This document shows, one piece after another, positions 20,450-30,927 of a stretch of DNA of 64,000 nucleotides. The stretch's first letter is position 1; each line of letters starts with the position of its first letter. Location: NCBI GenBank assembly GCA_934045905.1, contig OW203769.1:22413705-22477704 (forward strand), read 5' to 3'. Source of the DNA: Leuctra nigra. Taxonomy: Eukaryota; Arthropoda; Insecta; Plecoptera; Leuctridae. The notes beneath the pieces are model-generated. The model worked only from the letters and a program-made list of their open reading frames with translations, was not told the DNA's origin and did not search any database. Position numbers and translations under genes: made by a program.

Positions 20450-21342
20450 TATTTTTCACAACACACATCCCTTCATATCAATTGGAAGTGGGCTCATACA
20501 TATTCTTGCAGTACTGTTAATATGGCGATATTAGACTGGTATCTTTTCATAATTTGATCTTGACTGAAGGAAATCATGAAACGTTGTCAAATAATTACTA
20601 ACTAATGGAACACAATTATATATTTTTGAAGTGTCAAGTGTATAAAGTTAAATTTTTTAATAGAAATTCAATATGACTGTCTTCTTTGTGAAATGTATTT
20701 TTATAAAATGTGTATTAATAGAAATTGTTACATGATGAGAAGGTATAACGCATGAGACTTAATTATATTCACCACGAAACAATATTACGAAGATTACTAT
20801 TGTGTATATTTATAGAAAGCATAGACAACAAGTTTCATAGCGTATATATTCATATAGAAAATATTTTACAGAAGGTATGTATAATATGTACCTAATTGAA
20901 AGATGTTTCCCTATTATTCTAAACATTCAAAATGACGGTTGTATATAAATGGCACATGCTTATGAATAGAAAAATGTCTTTAAAAAAACGATGCGCCAAG
21001 TCCTTTTGTAAAGTATTTCTCGGTGTTTATACTTTTATTTCAAAGATACGATTAAATATTTGGAAATGTCATTGACTTGGCTCCTTTTTTGATATCACTC
21101 CTTTTCGGTGTTGAATTTTTTTAAAGTAAAGAGACTTGGCTGCCTTTTTTACACGGAGTGTTTTTTTCTGGGATATCACTTCTTTTGTTAGTTTATTCAT
21201 ACAGCTTGTAGCACAGCTTGTGTCCGTGCAAGAACTTATTTCTTTAAAAAAATACGCCTATGCCGATTTGGATACTTAGAAAAGTTGCGTTTGGTATATA
21301 AGATTAAAATAATTATCCAAGAAGAATAGCTTTAAGTTTCGT

Positions 21343-22530
21343 TACAATCGGTCCAGCCGTTTTCGATATATGACGTCACTTCCGGTTTTAGCAATGGCGG
21401 CCGAAAATAATGTCGTCTTGAATTCATAATTATTACTCCTACACATTTCCAAAATTTGGTTGCAATCGGTACAGCCGTTTTTGATATATGACGTCACTTC
21501 CGGTTTTAACAATGGCGGCCGAAAATAATGTCGTCTTGAATTCATAATTATTAGTACAACACATTTCCAAAATTTGGTTGCAATCGGTACAGCCATTTTC
21601 GATATATGACGTCACTTCCGGTTTTAACAATGGCGGCCGAAAATAATGTCGTCTTGAATTCATAATTATTAGTACAACACATTTCCAAAATTTGATTGCA
21701 ATCGGTACAGCCATTTTCGATATTTGACGTCACTTCCGGTTTTAACAATGGCGGCCGAAAATAATGTCGTCTTGAATTCATAATTATTAGTCCAACACAT
21801 TTCCAAACTTAGGTTGCAATCGGTACAACCGTTTACGATATATGACGTCACTTCCGGTTTTAAAAATGGCCGCCGAGAACACTGCAACCTTGAATTTATA
21901 ATTATTTACAAAGTACGTTTACTTATATCTATTTTAAAGTATAAAGTGGTGAATTTAGCGTCATTTAGCATATTTATGACGTCATTTCCGGTATAGGTCA
22001 TAAAATGTGTGACGTCATTTCCGGTTTCGATATTTGAATCATCAAATATTACTGATTACATCAAGTTGACCGTCTAAATCGTTTAGCGCTGGTTTTGTTC
22101 TAATCTGTTTAGCCGTTTTTGAGACATGATGTCACTTCCGGTTTCAAAATGGCGGCTTCCGGTTGGTTTTATAACAAGTCAAATGAAATATCAAAAGTAC
22201 AAACGTTACATAAATATCAAGACAATCGGATCAACAGTTGTTGCTGAAATGCAAATCGATGTATATTAAATTTCATGACGTCATTTCCGGTTTATTTAAA
22301 ATAATGTTCAGTCTTTTGATATTGATAATCCATATAGATGACCGTCTGAAACGATTGGCGCAAATTTCGTTCCGATCGGTCCAACCGTTGACGAGATATG
22401 ACGTCACTTCCGGTTTCAAAATGGCGGCACAAAAAATTCATGGGGACAAGGTTAAATCAGACGCCAAAAGTGCACACGTGGTAAAAATGTGAGATCAATC
22501 GGTTCAGCCGCTTAGGCTGTGGCCTGTTTA
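21343..22530. repeat. 118-bp tandem repeats with CRE- and ETS-like motifs
   Basis: Five units carry TGACGTCACTTCCGGTTTT at 21371, 21489, 21607, 21725 and 21843, exactly 118 bp apart, each followed by AATGGCGGCC or AAATGGCCGCC. More diverged sites follow at 21977, 22010, 22127 (TGATGTCA), 22276 and 22399. TGACGTCA is the full CREB/ATF site and CTTCCGG the reverse of an ETS core. Occupancy or function is not shown by sequence. Confidence 0.85.
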
Positions 22531-23370
22531 CCGGATTTGAGCTCCAGCCTACTACTACTAAGATTATTATTATGAAAACCGCCCTAAAACACAGTTTTCA
22601 CGGCCCTCTAGCGCGCAAAGGGCGTAACCTATTGTTCCCAAATTTAGTATATGTTGTAGGGTGGGCCATAGCTCGAAATTAAGATATTTCGCAACAATGT
22701 GAGATTTCTCAATTTTAAGATCCAGTAGGCCGAAAATGCCACTTTGATGCTTACAGTAAAAGTGGGTTTGCTCCAGCCTTTATATGAGAGTGTGCGCGCG
22801 CCGTACGACTTGGCTGGCGTGGAGCGACCGCTCCACTAGATGACAATTTATAATTCATTGTTTAAACTACAATACAATAAATAATTATTAACTATATTGA
22901 ACTTTGAACTTGTAACAAATTGGCATGGTACAATTGGTAATTATTTACTTTTACCATTTCCGCTTTGCAATAACATTATCTTGCAGCCTCCAAAATCCAA
23001 AAATCCAAAAGACGCCCAGCGGTGAAAACTTGGGGTCCAGCCCCCCCCCCCCCCCCCCTTAACTGACTGTATCGTTTTACCCACGATACACCATCCCCCC
23101 ATAACACATTTCCCAATTCGAACACTGCATATAGTATGTATTTGGTTGTAGTTACTTTCCAGTGTTGTACAAGCATTTGCTGATGTATATTGAGGACGCC
23201 GTCAAGAGGGTGGTGAATTTACTAGTGAATGATGTAAAAACAACTTCTTCATATAGTATGTATTTGGTTGTAGTTACTTTCCAGTGTTGTACAAGCATTT
23301 GCTGATGTATATTGAGGACGCCGTCAAGAAGGTGGTGAATTTACTAGTGGATTACATATATAAAATTATC

Positions 23371-24360
23371 TTTACCCATAAGAGAGCTGCACAGGCATGG
23401 GAAATTTTTGAATTTTGAAAGTGCATTTGAGTCATTTTCTTGCGTACTGGACTGGAATCTTCTGCGATTTGATATTGGGCAAGAAATATGCTAAGGCCCC
23501 GTTTGTCAATGCCCGGCTGAACCAGTAGTTAAGTTTAAACGGTTGTTCAAAAAGCCTTTGGTTGTTATAGGTACCATGGCAATTATAAGTCCTTTCAACT
23601 GCTTAATTATAATCTAGCAGAGTATTGATAAACTGGCCCTAAATGTCGACCAACCACTACAAAACTTATTGCAAAAGTTAATTATACATAATATATTATT
23701 GAAAATGTATTCACTGAACAATGAACATTGAAATATAAATAATGTAAGTTTCACATTTTCAACGATTCCGGACAATGAAACAACGTTTGGGATGAGATAA
23801 TTCCAGCATCCAGACATTCCGGTGTCCGGATAAAATCCGGATCATTGGCAACCCTCCTGTAATAATGTTAATCAATTTGACTAACCTTGAGGTTACCACA
23901 TAAGTTGTACAGCGAGTGTGTAGATATTATATTATTTAGGAGTGTATATTTTAACCAGATAAAAATAAACTAAATCAGAAACTATATAGGAAAGAAATCA
24001 CTCCAGAAAAGGTTATTTAATTAGCTGTCAAAATAGTATAATCTGGATATTTTCTGCTTTTTGACATTTTTAAACTGCAATAATTTGCAAGGTATGCAGA
24101 ACTTTAAAAAAATCATATATTTACTCATCTTTACTTTTGTAATCAATTTGATCATTGCAAAATCAATGATCGATTACATGTCCCTGATGAACAGCTAACT
24201 GTGAGCAAGTGCAACAAAAGCAATTGTTCCGCTTGATTAAGCGGAGTTCCAGGATGCGGCTGCACGTTCCGGGCGGAGTCAGCTGTCTCGTCTGGGATGA
24301 CACGTAATCAAACATGATTCCTGAGTCCCCACTCCTCGACCTAAATCTCAAACAAAACTA
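23371..24360. other. Non-coding flank before the spätzle-like gene
   Basis: I find no supported gene, RNA or classified repeat here. The sequence is AT-rich with short low-complexity runs. Confidence 0.3.
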
Positions 24361-24433
24361 AAACACTTTTCAATTCCATCTCAGTTGGTGTTTTGACTCA
24401 GTTCTGCTCACACCAGTTCTTCAACTGACTACG
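24361..24433 (+). other. Possible 5' non-coding exon of the spätzle-like gene
   Basis: An initiator-like TCAGTT near 24382 and a strong donor (TACGGTAAGT) at about 24434 suggest a non-coding first exon. A second candidate leader exon lies at about 25089-25381, between an acceptor CATAGCAG and a donor AACGTAAGT. The coding exon begins directly after an acceptor, AAGAACAG, at 25533. No transcript evidence. Confidence 0.3.
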
Positions 24434-24529
24434 GTAAGTACACATCACTTAATAACTCACTGCTCAAGTGAAACTGGGACCAGACACCGTGAAAATTATG
24501 TATTTTGTATTGTCTGCATGTTGAATTAA

Positions 24530-24743
24530 TGGGGTTGTTCACTGCCATTTGCTCTCACTCGCAGCGCTAGCGGCATTGGAGGTGCCTCTCTCTGATTGGT
24601 TGGTTTCTGAATCCAAGATCTCTGATTCAAACTCCCGCCAAGTTTTAAAAACCTTCCATTCCGCTAGATGCATTTTGATTGGCTCTCTCCCCGACAATTA
24701 GAACAGCAGCGCCATCTACAATAGTTTTGCGTGAACAACCCCA
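24530..24743. mobile_element. MITE with TTAA target duplication (piggyBac-like)
   Basis: Inverted ends TGGGGTTGTTCAC and GTGAACAACCCCA are flanked by TTAA on both sides (24526-24529, 24744-24747), the target preference of piggyBac elements. The 214-bp interior is GC-richer than its surroundings and contains two CCAAT-box cores read as ATTGG. It lies about 0.8 kb before the spätzle-like ATG. Confidence 0.75.
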
Positions 24744-25533
24744 TTAACTGGTATGAAATTTGGGGCAGTTTCCAATGAGTAAAAGTTGTGAAAGGAAGAG
24801 TGCCTATGGATGATTTGCATGAGTGCAACGGAGTGTGTAGGAGGGAGTTGAAGCGTGAGGAACATCGCACCTGTCAAGATGGTGTGGGCGGCGTCTTGTA
24901 TATATCTCAGCTGTCACTCCTGATGATCAAGATCCTCAAGTTGTTATATAACAACAACTGATAGCTTTCACTCTCTGACCAATGCAACAGTTGATCAATG
25001 ATGCATGCACTGCATCATTCTAATTAATTACTAGCTTGTAATTAACATTCATAAATGAAGTAATCACTTTATAATATCTCCATAGCAGGTGAACACATTC
25101 TTTATATTTCCATGCTACATAAATTTTCATGTCAAAGTAGTTGTAAATCAGTGTTCAACATTACAAGTGAAAACAGTGGTTTTAATGGTTTTATTGCCTT
25201 TTGGTGGATTTCTTATTAGTAAGTCTGTTGTCTGCCGCACCAGCTGGCATGGAAGATTTAATTTAAATTGTTTTTATTTAATTCTGTGAGGACTTTAGGA
25301 AGCTAAACTTAATTTTAAAAGTGAATAATACCAAATAGGACTTTCATTTCAAAATAAGAAAAGTGTAAAATTAAATAAAACGTAAGTTTTTATATTGAGG
25401 ATTTTTTTTTTAAATTTATAATAATATTTAGTAGGGCCATTTTCTCAAAGAACATACCTACTTGAATTACAATTCTGTGTAAGAAAATTTTGTTGGGTTA
25501 AAATCATTTCTTTTCACCCATATCCAAGAACAG

Positions 25534-27937
25534 ATGTCTTCGCACGTTCTCTGGATGGTTTTGGCTCTACTCTGTCCAATGGCATCGCTCGAGCCAGCCA
25601 AAGACTTTGAAGTGAAGACGCGTCAGAGTCCAGGGATCGTCCTTCTCTATTCAAAAGCACTCGGCAAGCATGACGACAAACACCCAGTCAGTCTGGACGA
25701 GAGGATCGTCAACGAGGGAAAGAAAGGATCTACGAGGAAATATCATTCTCGTGCGATTCAGAAGCCAAAGTGTGCCAAGGATGCAAAGTATTGTCTGTAT
25801 GACGAAGACTATCCAATGTAAGCAGAAGTGACAATCTTTTATCTCACTTGTTTTAATGAGATCAAGATGACAGATCGAAGTATAACAATAAAATGGAATT
25901 AAATATTAACATTAGTAAACCAACACACTATAGTAATTTTGTAAAGCCACACTATTTTAAGTTTCAGTGTAATAGCTGAATGATAGCAATTTTTTTGCCT
26001 TGTATTTTAGAATTTTAGATAGAAATTAGTGGCTAAATAGTGGATGTTAAAAAACTTAAACGAGTAAAGACAGTTTTTAATTATTATACTAACTAACAGA
26101 AACTGATGATATTGCGAGGAGCTCGTGGGTGGATGGTGTTCCGAGGGCAATGGAGGAAAGGGGCTTGGAAGAGGGTGATTGGGAGGATAGAGATAAATAG
26201 AGGTTGAGAAGTAAGAAACGGCAGCAGTACAAAAAAAACATTCTATCATCTCCAATAACCGGCTTTAAATACTAAATAGCTTCTTCTCTTCAACCGTAAA
26301 AATATTGTTCTAAAATTTCTATCTATTTTGACCTACAAAATGACAAATGATGATATAAAAATAGTTGTGAACACTAGATAATTTTAAGGGGTAATTTTTG
26401 ATAACTTCTTAGCAAACTACAGAATAATAAAAATAAAATCTACATATTTGTGTCTATGGTCGGGGAGAGGCAAAGAATAAAGATAAACTCGGTTTAGCAT
26501 TGCCAGGAATAGGGCTGCCCATGCTAGAGCGGGTTCTTCTTTGCCTGTCACCGACCGTACTTAATAAATTCAAATTTATTTTGAACGTAACTTCCAGCCT
26601 TGGAGTGTCATGCAACTAATTCCTCACTGTTGCCATGTCAGGGACAAAGTAACTGACATAGTGAACAACTACCACGACGACGTTCATCGGATGTACCTGG
26701 GCATGAACCAGTATCCGCTCAACGACTTCATTGCCCATGACAACCACACGCACGGCTTCCGACACAAGGGCCACTTCGTGTGCGAGTCCGAGGTGTCGTA
26801 CGTGCGACCCGGCTGGGCCAAGAACTGGAAGAACGAGTGGGTCGCCGTCGTCAACACGGACAAGTACCCCCAGAGCGTACGCATCGAGACGTGCAAGTGA
26901 GGAAACTTACGTTACAAGAGATAAAACATGCCGAGAAAACAATAGGCCAAGAAAGTAATTTAAATAGTATCAGAATATTCCGATTTTAAAAAATAATTTT
27001 CTAATGTATGGTCTTCATCAATTTTCAAAACCTATTTAAAGGCCAAAAAGTCTACAATGTTACCTATCTTTGTTTTGTTATCATTATTGGAGAATAGCAT
27101 TTTCTATCAATACTAGAAGGGCATGAGAAGAGAATCTACATAAATTGCTCAAATTCTTAAGGAATGTGCATTGAGTTTTTTAACTGTCAACATTCCACTT
27201 ACACATTCGAATATTTGAGGTTTTTGCTGCTAAGTGGACTTTTGACCAAAATCTGTTTTATCCGAGCACTGGAGCCTTTTTATGTAGATTATCTACTTTA
27301 TTGGTATGTACAGAAAGTACAATCTTTTACCACATTCTTGTCATGTACAGTCAGGGAAACTAGATGGTTCATACTCTGCCTCTCTCTGACCCATAACATA
27401 AACATGTTTTGTTTTTATATGGAGCAGAGAGAGATAGAGTATGAATAATCTAGTTTCCTTGACTATACTCATAAATCACTTCAAAAGCAAAGAAGTATTA
27501 ATAACAAAGGCTGGCAATTTTACTGTCTTTGGAGAGGGTAAAAAAAGATAACTTGAAGAAGATAACTTGGTACAGAACTTCCCCTGTAATCCTACAAAAT
27601 ATAGGTAGATATCTTAGACTCAAGGATATTATTTAATTCATAATATCAGGAAAACATAGCAACAATAATTCTTCAGGTGCTCCTTATGATCTAATAGACT
27701 CTTAACATGACTCATCTACAATTGATCTCAAGTTTCATGTTCGTGTTTGTTCTCAGATATGATGGGATGAAATGTGAATATCTGCCGCCATGCTACAAAT
27801 CCTTCTGCGTTCAAAGATCAACATTCGTCAAGTTGATCTGCGTAGATCCGTTCAACGTTCATCATCGACCGGTGATCGACGTGTTTGAGATCCCCAGCGC
27901 GTGTTCGTGCTTTGTGGAGAACTTCGTGTATTACTAG
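25534..27937 (+). CDS. Spätzle-like secreted cystine-knot cytokine
   Basis: Coding exons 25534-25817, 26606-26896 and 27757-27937 join in phase 2 twice and give about 251 residues. The N-terminus is a signal peptide (VLWMVLALLCPMAS). The pro-region has a CAKDAKYCLYDEDYP motif. The C-terminal Spätzle domain starts near CESEVSYVRPGWAKN, continues with WVAVVNTDKYPQSVRIETC and CEYLPPCYKSFC, and ends with IPSACSC; about eight cysteines could form the knot. In the family, the proprotein is secreted and cleaved, and the knot dimer activates Toll receptors in immunity or development. The exon 2 acceptor at 26604-26605 was chosen because the nearby CCAG acceptor at 26597 breaks the frame. Exon 2 is markedly GC-richer than its introns. 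AATAAA at 27994 is a likely polyadenylation signal. The paralogue is not resolved; the CEYLPPCY...SACSC layout resembles spz4 or spz6 types. Confidence 0.85.
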
Positions 27938-28009
27938 TTTCTTGTGGAATGGATTTATAGACTGATTCGTTGTTAATAGTTCAAGACTTGTTAAATAAAA
28001 ATATATTAC

Positions 28010-30087
28010 TACTTGACTGGACATTGAATGAATGCAAACCCTCTTGACGTGAATTAAATAACTAAGCCGTGTTATTTGAAGGATGATTTAAAAAGGAGGT
28101 GTACAAAAATATTGAAATATAACAATAGTTTATAAATTATAATAACATATTTTAATGCAGTGTTGCAAATATTTGGTAAATGTGGCAACACTATAAATTT
28201 ATAATAGTATACTAATTGTAATGATTAGTGTAAGACCTACGTAATAGTTTGTGTAAAATATTTATAGTTATATATAAGTAATATTAAAAATCCCAACACA
28301 TTCTTCTGCACAAATCTCCACCCACATTTCATTAAAATTATTAAACCATAAAATCTTCTCTTTAAATTTCATTCCAACAAAATAAGTTTGCTCTTAAAAC
28401 ATCTTAAGTAACATGCTGACTCGATATTAACATTCAGCTCGCTACTTCTATCTCGACAAACATCTGCAGCTAAGTACCTAGTAAGTACACACGGGTGGAT
28501 AGCTACGTACACATATAGCAAGTAGTGGCATCTCATGAACAACGCTTCATTGAACAAGACTTCGAACTGATGCACAACCCAAGGCAAAAAGATTCAAGTT
28601 AGCTGCTAATCTTGAAAGACAATTATATTATTCCAACTTTCTGTTTGCTCATTAAACAATCGGAAAGCTAACTTGAATGAAAGTCTATTAAATATTTGCC
28701 TCGGAATGGTATTTTACCCTTTTTTTACATTATACAACAATACACTCCTCAATTTGATTTCAATGCATGCATATTATAACAATGCTTTCGCTCATGCTTA
28801 ATCACAAAAATATCACTTTGCCCCACTTTAAATGCTACAACAGACTCGGGTGAAGTATCTCCAGGTAAAATAATTAGGGATGGAACAATTCCATATAATA
28901 CAGCCATGTCCACGAAGCCCAAAATATCATTTTCAGAAGTTGTGATTATTTAATTGATAAGATGATAAAGAATGTGCATAGGTACTTTAACGACTTTGTA
29001 TTCAAATGGGGATACAACATTTCCATTGACCATTCAATATATAATATTAATATTATACATTTCCAAAGAGGAAGAAGAAAATGGGGATTATTTTGAAGAC
29101 TGAAGTCAATATTATAGTAGCAATATTAATGGCAATGTACATTTAATAAATTAGGTAAGAAACAAGAACTTAATTTGAGTGAATTGGTGTTGGAATGATA
29201 TATAAAGTTGAGCCATCCCTAATAATAAGAATGCCAGCACTAAGATTAACATTAGTTTAAGTATGCCGGTGTGAGAATGTGCCATATTTTCTTGCGGGGG
29301 AATGCTACGAGATAAATACATTTACATTTTACTAAACACAGTAAGAACTTCCAATATTTGAGGTTTCATCAAAAATAGTTAAAAATATATATATATTTAC
29401 CATGTAGGCATTATTTCATTATTATTAACATGATTTATACTACACGTCATATTTATGTAATGAAGGGTAAATGCATCCATAAAAAAAACTTTTAATAATC
29501 AATCCAGACTGTATTACTAGTGTTTACCGTGGAAATTATTATGTCGCTTATAAATTGGGAATAAATAATTCTTCGACAAAGTTGATTCCAGTCCCACAAT
29601 AAAATTAATTTGCTAACTTTTTTATATAACCATAGGACTGAACAGTTACAAGTCTTCTTCATTAATAAATGAGCAATAACAGTAGATAGGTAAGTAGTAA
29701 GTAATTAATTACTTTAAAATGGCAAGGTATTCCATCTGTAATTAATCTTAATTATGGCCTAACATAAAAATATTGAGGTAATCTAGAAGCGGATCTAAAT
29801 ATTGCAGAACATATTTTACAAGCTAGCTTTATTATATTCCAATCAATAGGCTACTTGTAAGTTGTAACGAAGTTCACGGCACGTTTGCCAACGTCATTGC
29901 AATATTCCTCTTTCTTTACAGCTCATCCAGAAACTAAGTGCCAACTACGTAGAACCATAGCCGGTATTAGAAGGTCCTAATACCTCTATGGTAGCACTAC
30001 AGACTCTGGTTAGCTTTTAAAATATAAATACAAACTTTATAATGACTTCAAATTGCTCTTGCCAGCGCAATCAGCTAGAAGTTGTAA
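28010..30087. other. Intergenic DNA between the spätzle-like gene and GCLC
   Basis: AT-rich DNA with no convincing gene, repeat array or RNA. A few short ORFs lack codon or homology support. Confidence 0.35.
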
Positions 30088-30336
30088 ATAAATTTCAAAG
30101 CTCTTGCACAGAAAAGCCTGCTTACAGTTATGTGGTCACTTGGCCAGTGCTGTCCAAGAAATGCTTCTTTATGGCGTCTCAAATGTTGCCAGCGTTGCGC
30201 CCGCGAATGTTTACGAGGCTGCCCAGTCAATCTCGACTTAGGAAAATTACAACAAAATGGCAGTCAGGATGGACAGCCAAGAAAATTGGACCTGAACTTT
30301 CTGATTAAGAGTAGTTTTCGTATGTTTAATGTGTGA
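30088..30336 (+). other. Cysteine-rich open frame of unknown status
   Basis: One frame, open from 30088 and containing an ATG at 30130, encodes GQCCPRNASL...CCQRCARECLRGCPVNLDLG and ends at 30336. A splice-like TTACAG lies just before the ATG. The seven closely spaced cysteines could suit a small secreted or metal-binding peptide. I do not recognise the family, and an overlapping frame is also open, so this may be chance. Confidence 0.2.
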
Positions 30337-30927
30337 ATAATGAATATAGTCCTTTGTACCTAATAGGTACTTAATCATTTGTGTATATTTGGCAATGAAA
30401 ATTTTCTTTCATATAATGCTAATACTAAAATAAAGTTATCCTTGTGATAGTTTTTAAATAAGAAAAAACAATTACCATAATATTTTAACCAACTTTAATA
30501 CATCACTATCAGAGAAACAATCTACTTTATATAAGTATGCACCTAGGTTCATTATGACGTAGAAGAATTAAAATCATGATCAGGCAATGTTGCTGTACAG
30601 TGTACACTATTTTTATATTCGAATAATATGTCCTTTGAGACACACTTTAAGACTAGGAAGTCACTTACCTACTATTGCAGTTAGGCGTTTAAGTATCAGC
30701 CAATCAGTGATTCCCGCAATATATCCCCAATTATTACCTATTTCTAAAATACTTGACAGAAAATATTTCAAGTACTTTATATAATGACTAAGTCCAGCAA
30801 CGCCATTGCCTCATGGATCAGGAAGTGTGTGGGAATAAGACGCGACCTGACCCCGACGGTTTCCGCAGCTCTATCTTGACCATGTGCCACTGTAAGCGAG
30901 GCTCTCCTGTGTCTGACAGTTCCTACC

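Larger units (their letters stand above)
19745..23127. mobile_element. 3.4-kb non-autonomous hAT-type element
   Basis: Inverted ends CAGTGTTCGAATTGGG and CCCAATTCGAACACTG are flanked by an 8-bp duplication, CATATAGT (19737-19744 and 23128-23135). No transposase ORF is visible. The interior has a 200-bp inverted repeat (about 19888-20093 against 20974-21178), a tRNA-like SINE, a motif array (21343-22530) and a right part related to 34259-36993. That right part ends at about 22836 with TGGAGCGACCGCTCCA, so at least one other element is nested inside. Confidence 0.88.
18889..23370. repeat. Satellite array of about 122-bp monomers, split by a transposon
   Basis: A monomer containing TTGTACAAGCATTTGCTGATG, GAGGACGCCGTCAAGAGGGT and GGTGAATTTACTAGTG recurs with GTGTTGTAC anchors at 18909, 19039, 19161, 19283, 19405, 19527 and 19649, then 23162 and 23284. 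Spacing is 122 bp after the first step. Variants repeat every 366 bp, suggesting a three-monomer higher-order unit. Removing the insertion at 19745-23127 and one target copy restores the register exactly. No ORF is conserved across monomers. Confidence 0.92.

Noticed and set aside
21342..21887. Repeated minus-strand peptides containing LFSAAIVKTGSDV
   Set aside because: They come from translating a 118-bp tandem repeat and have no independent support.
26731..26989. Arg- and Thr-rich frames over the spätzle-like exon 2
   Set aside because: They are alternative frames of a GC-rich exon; the Cys-knot frame joins the other exons in phase.
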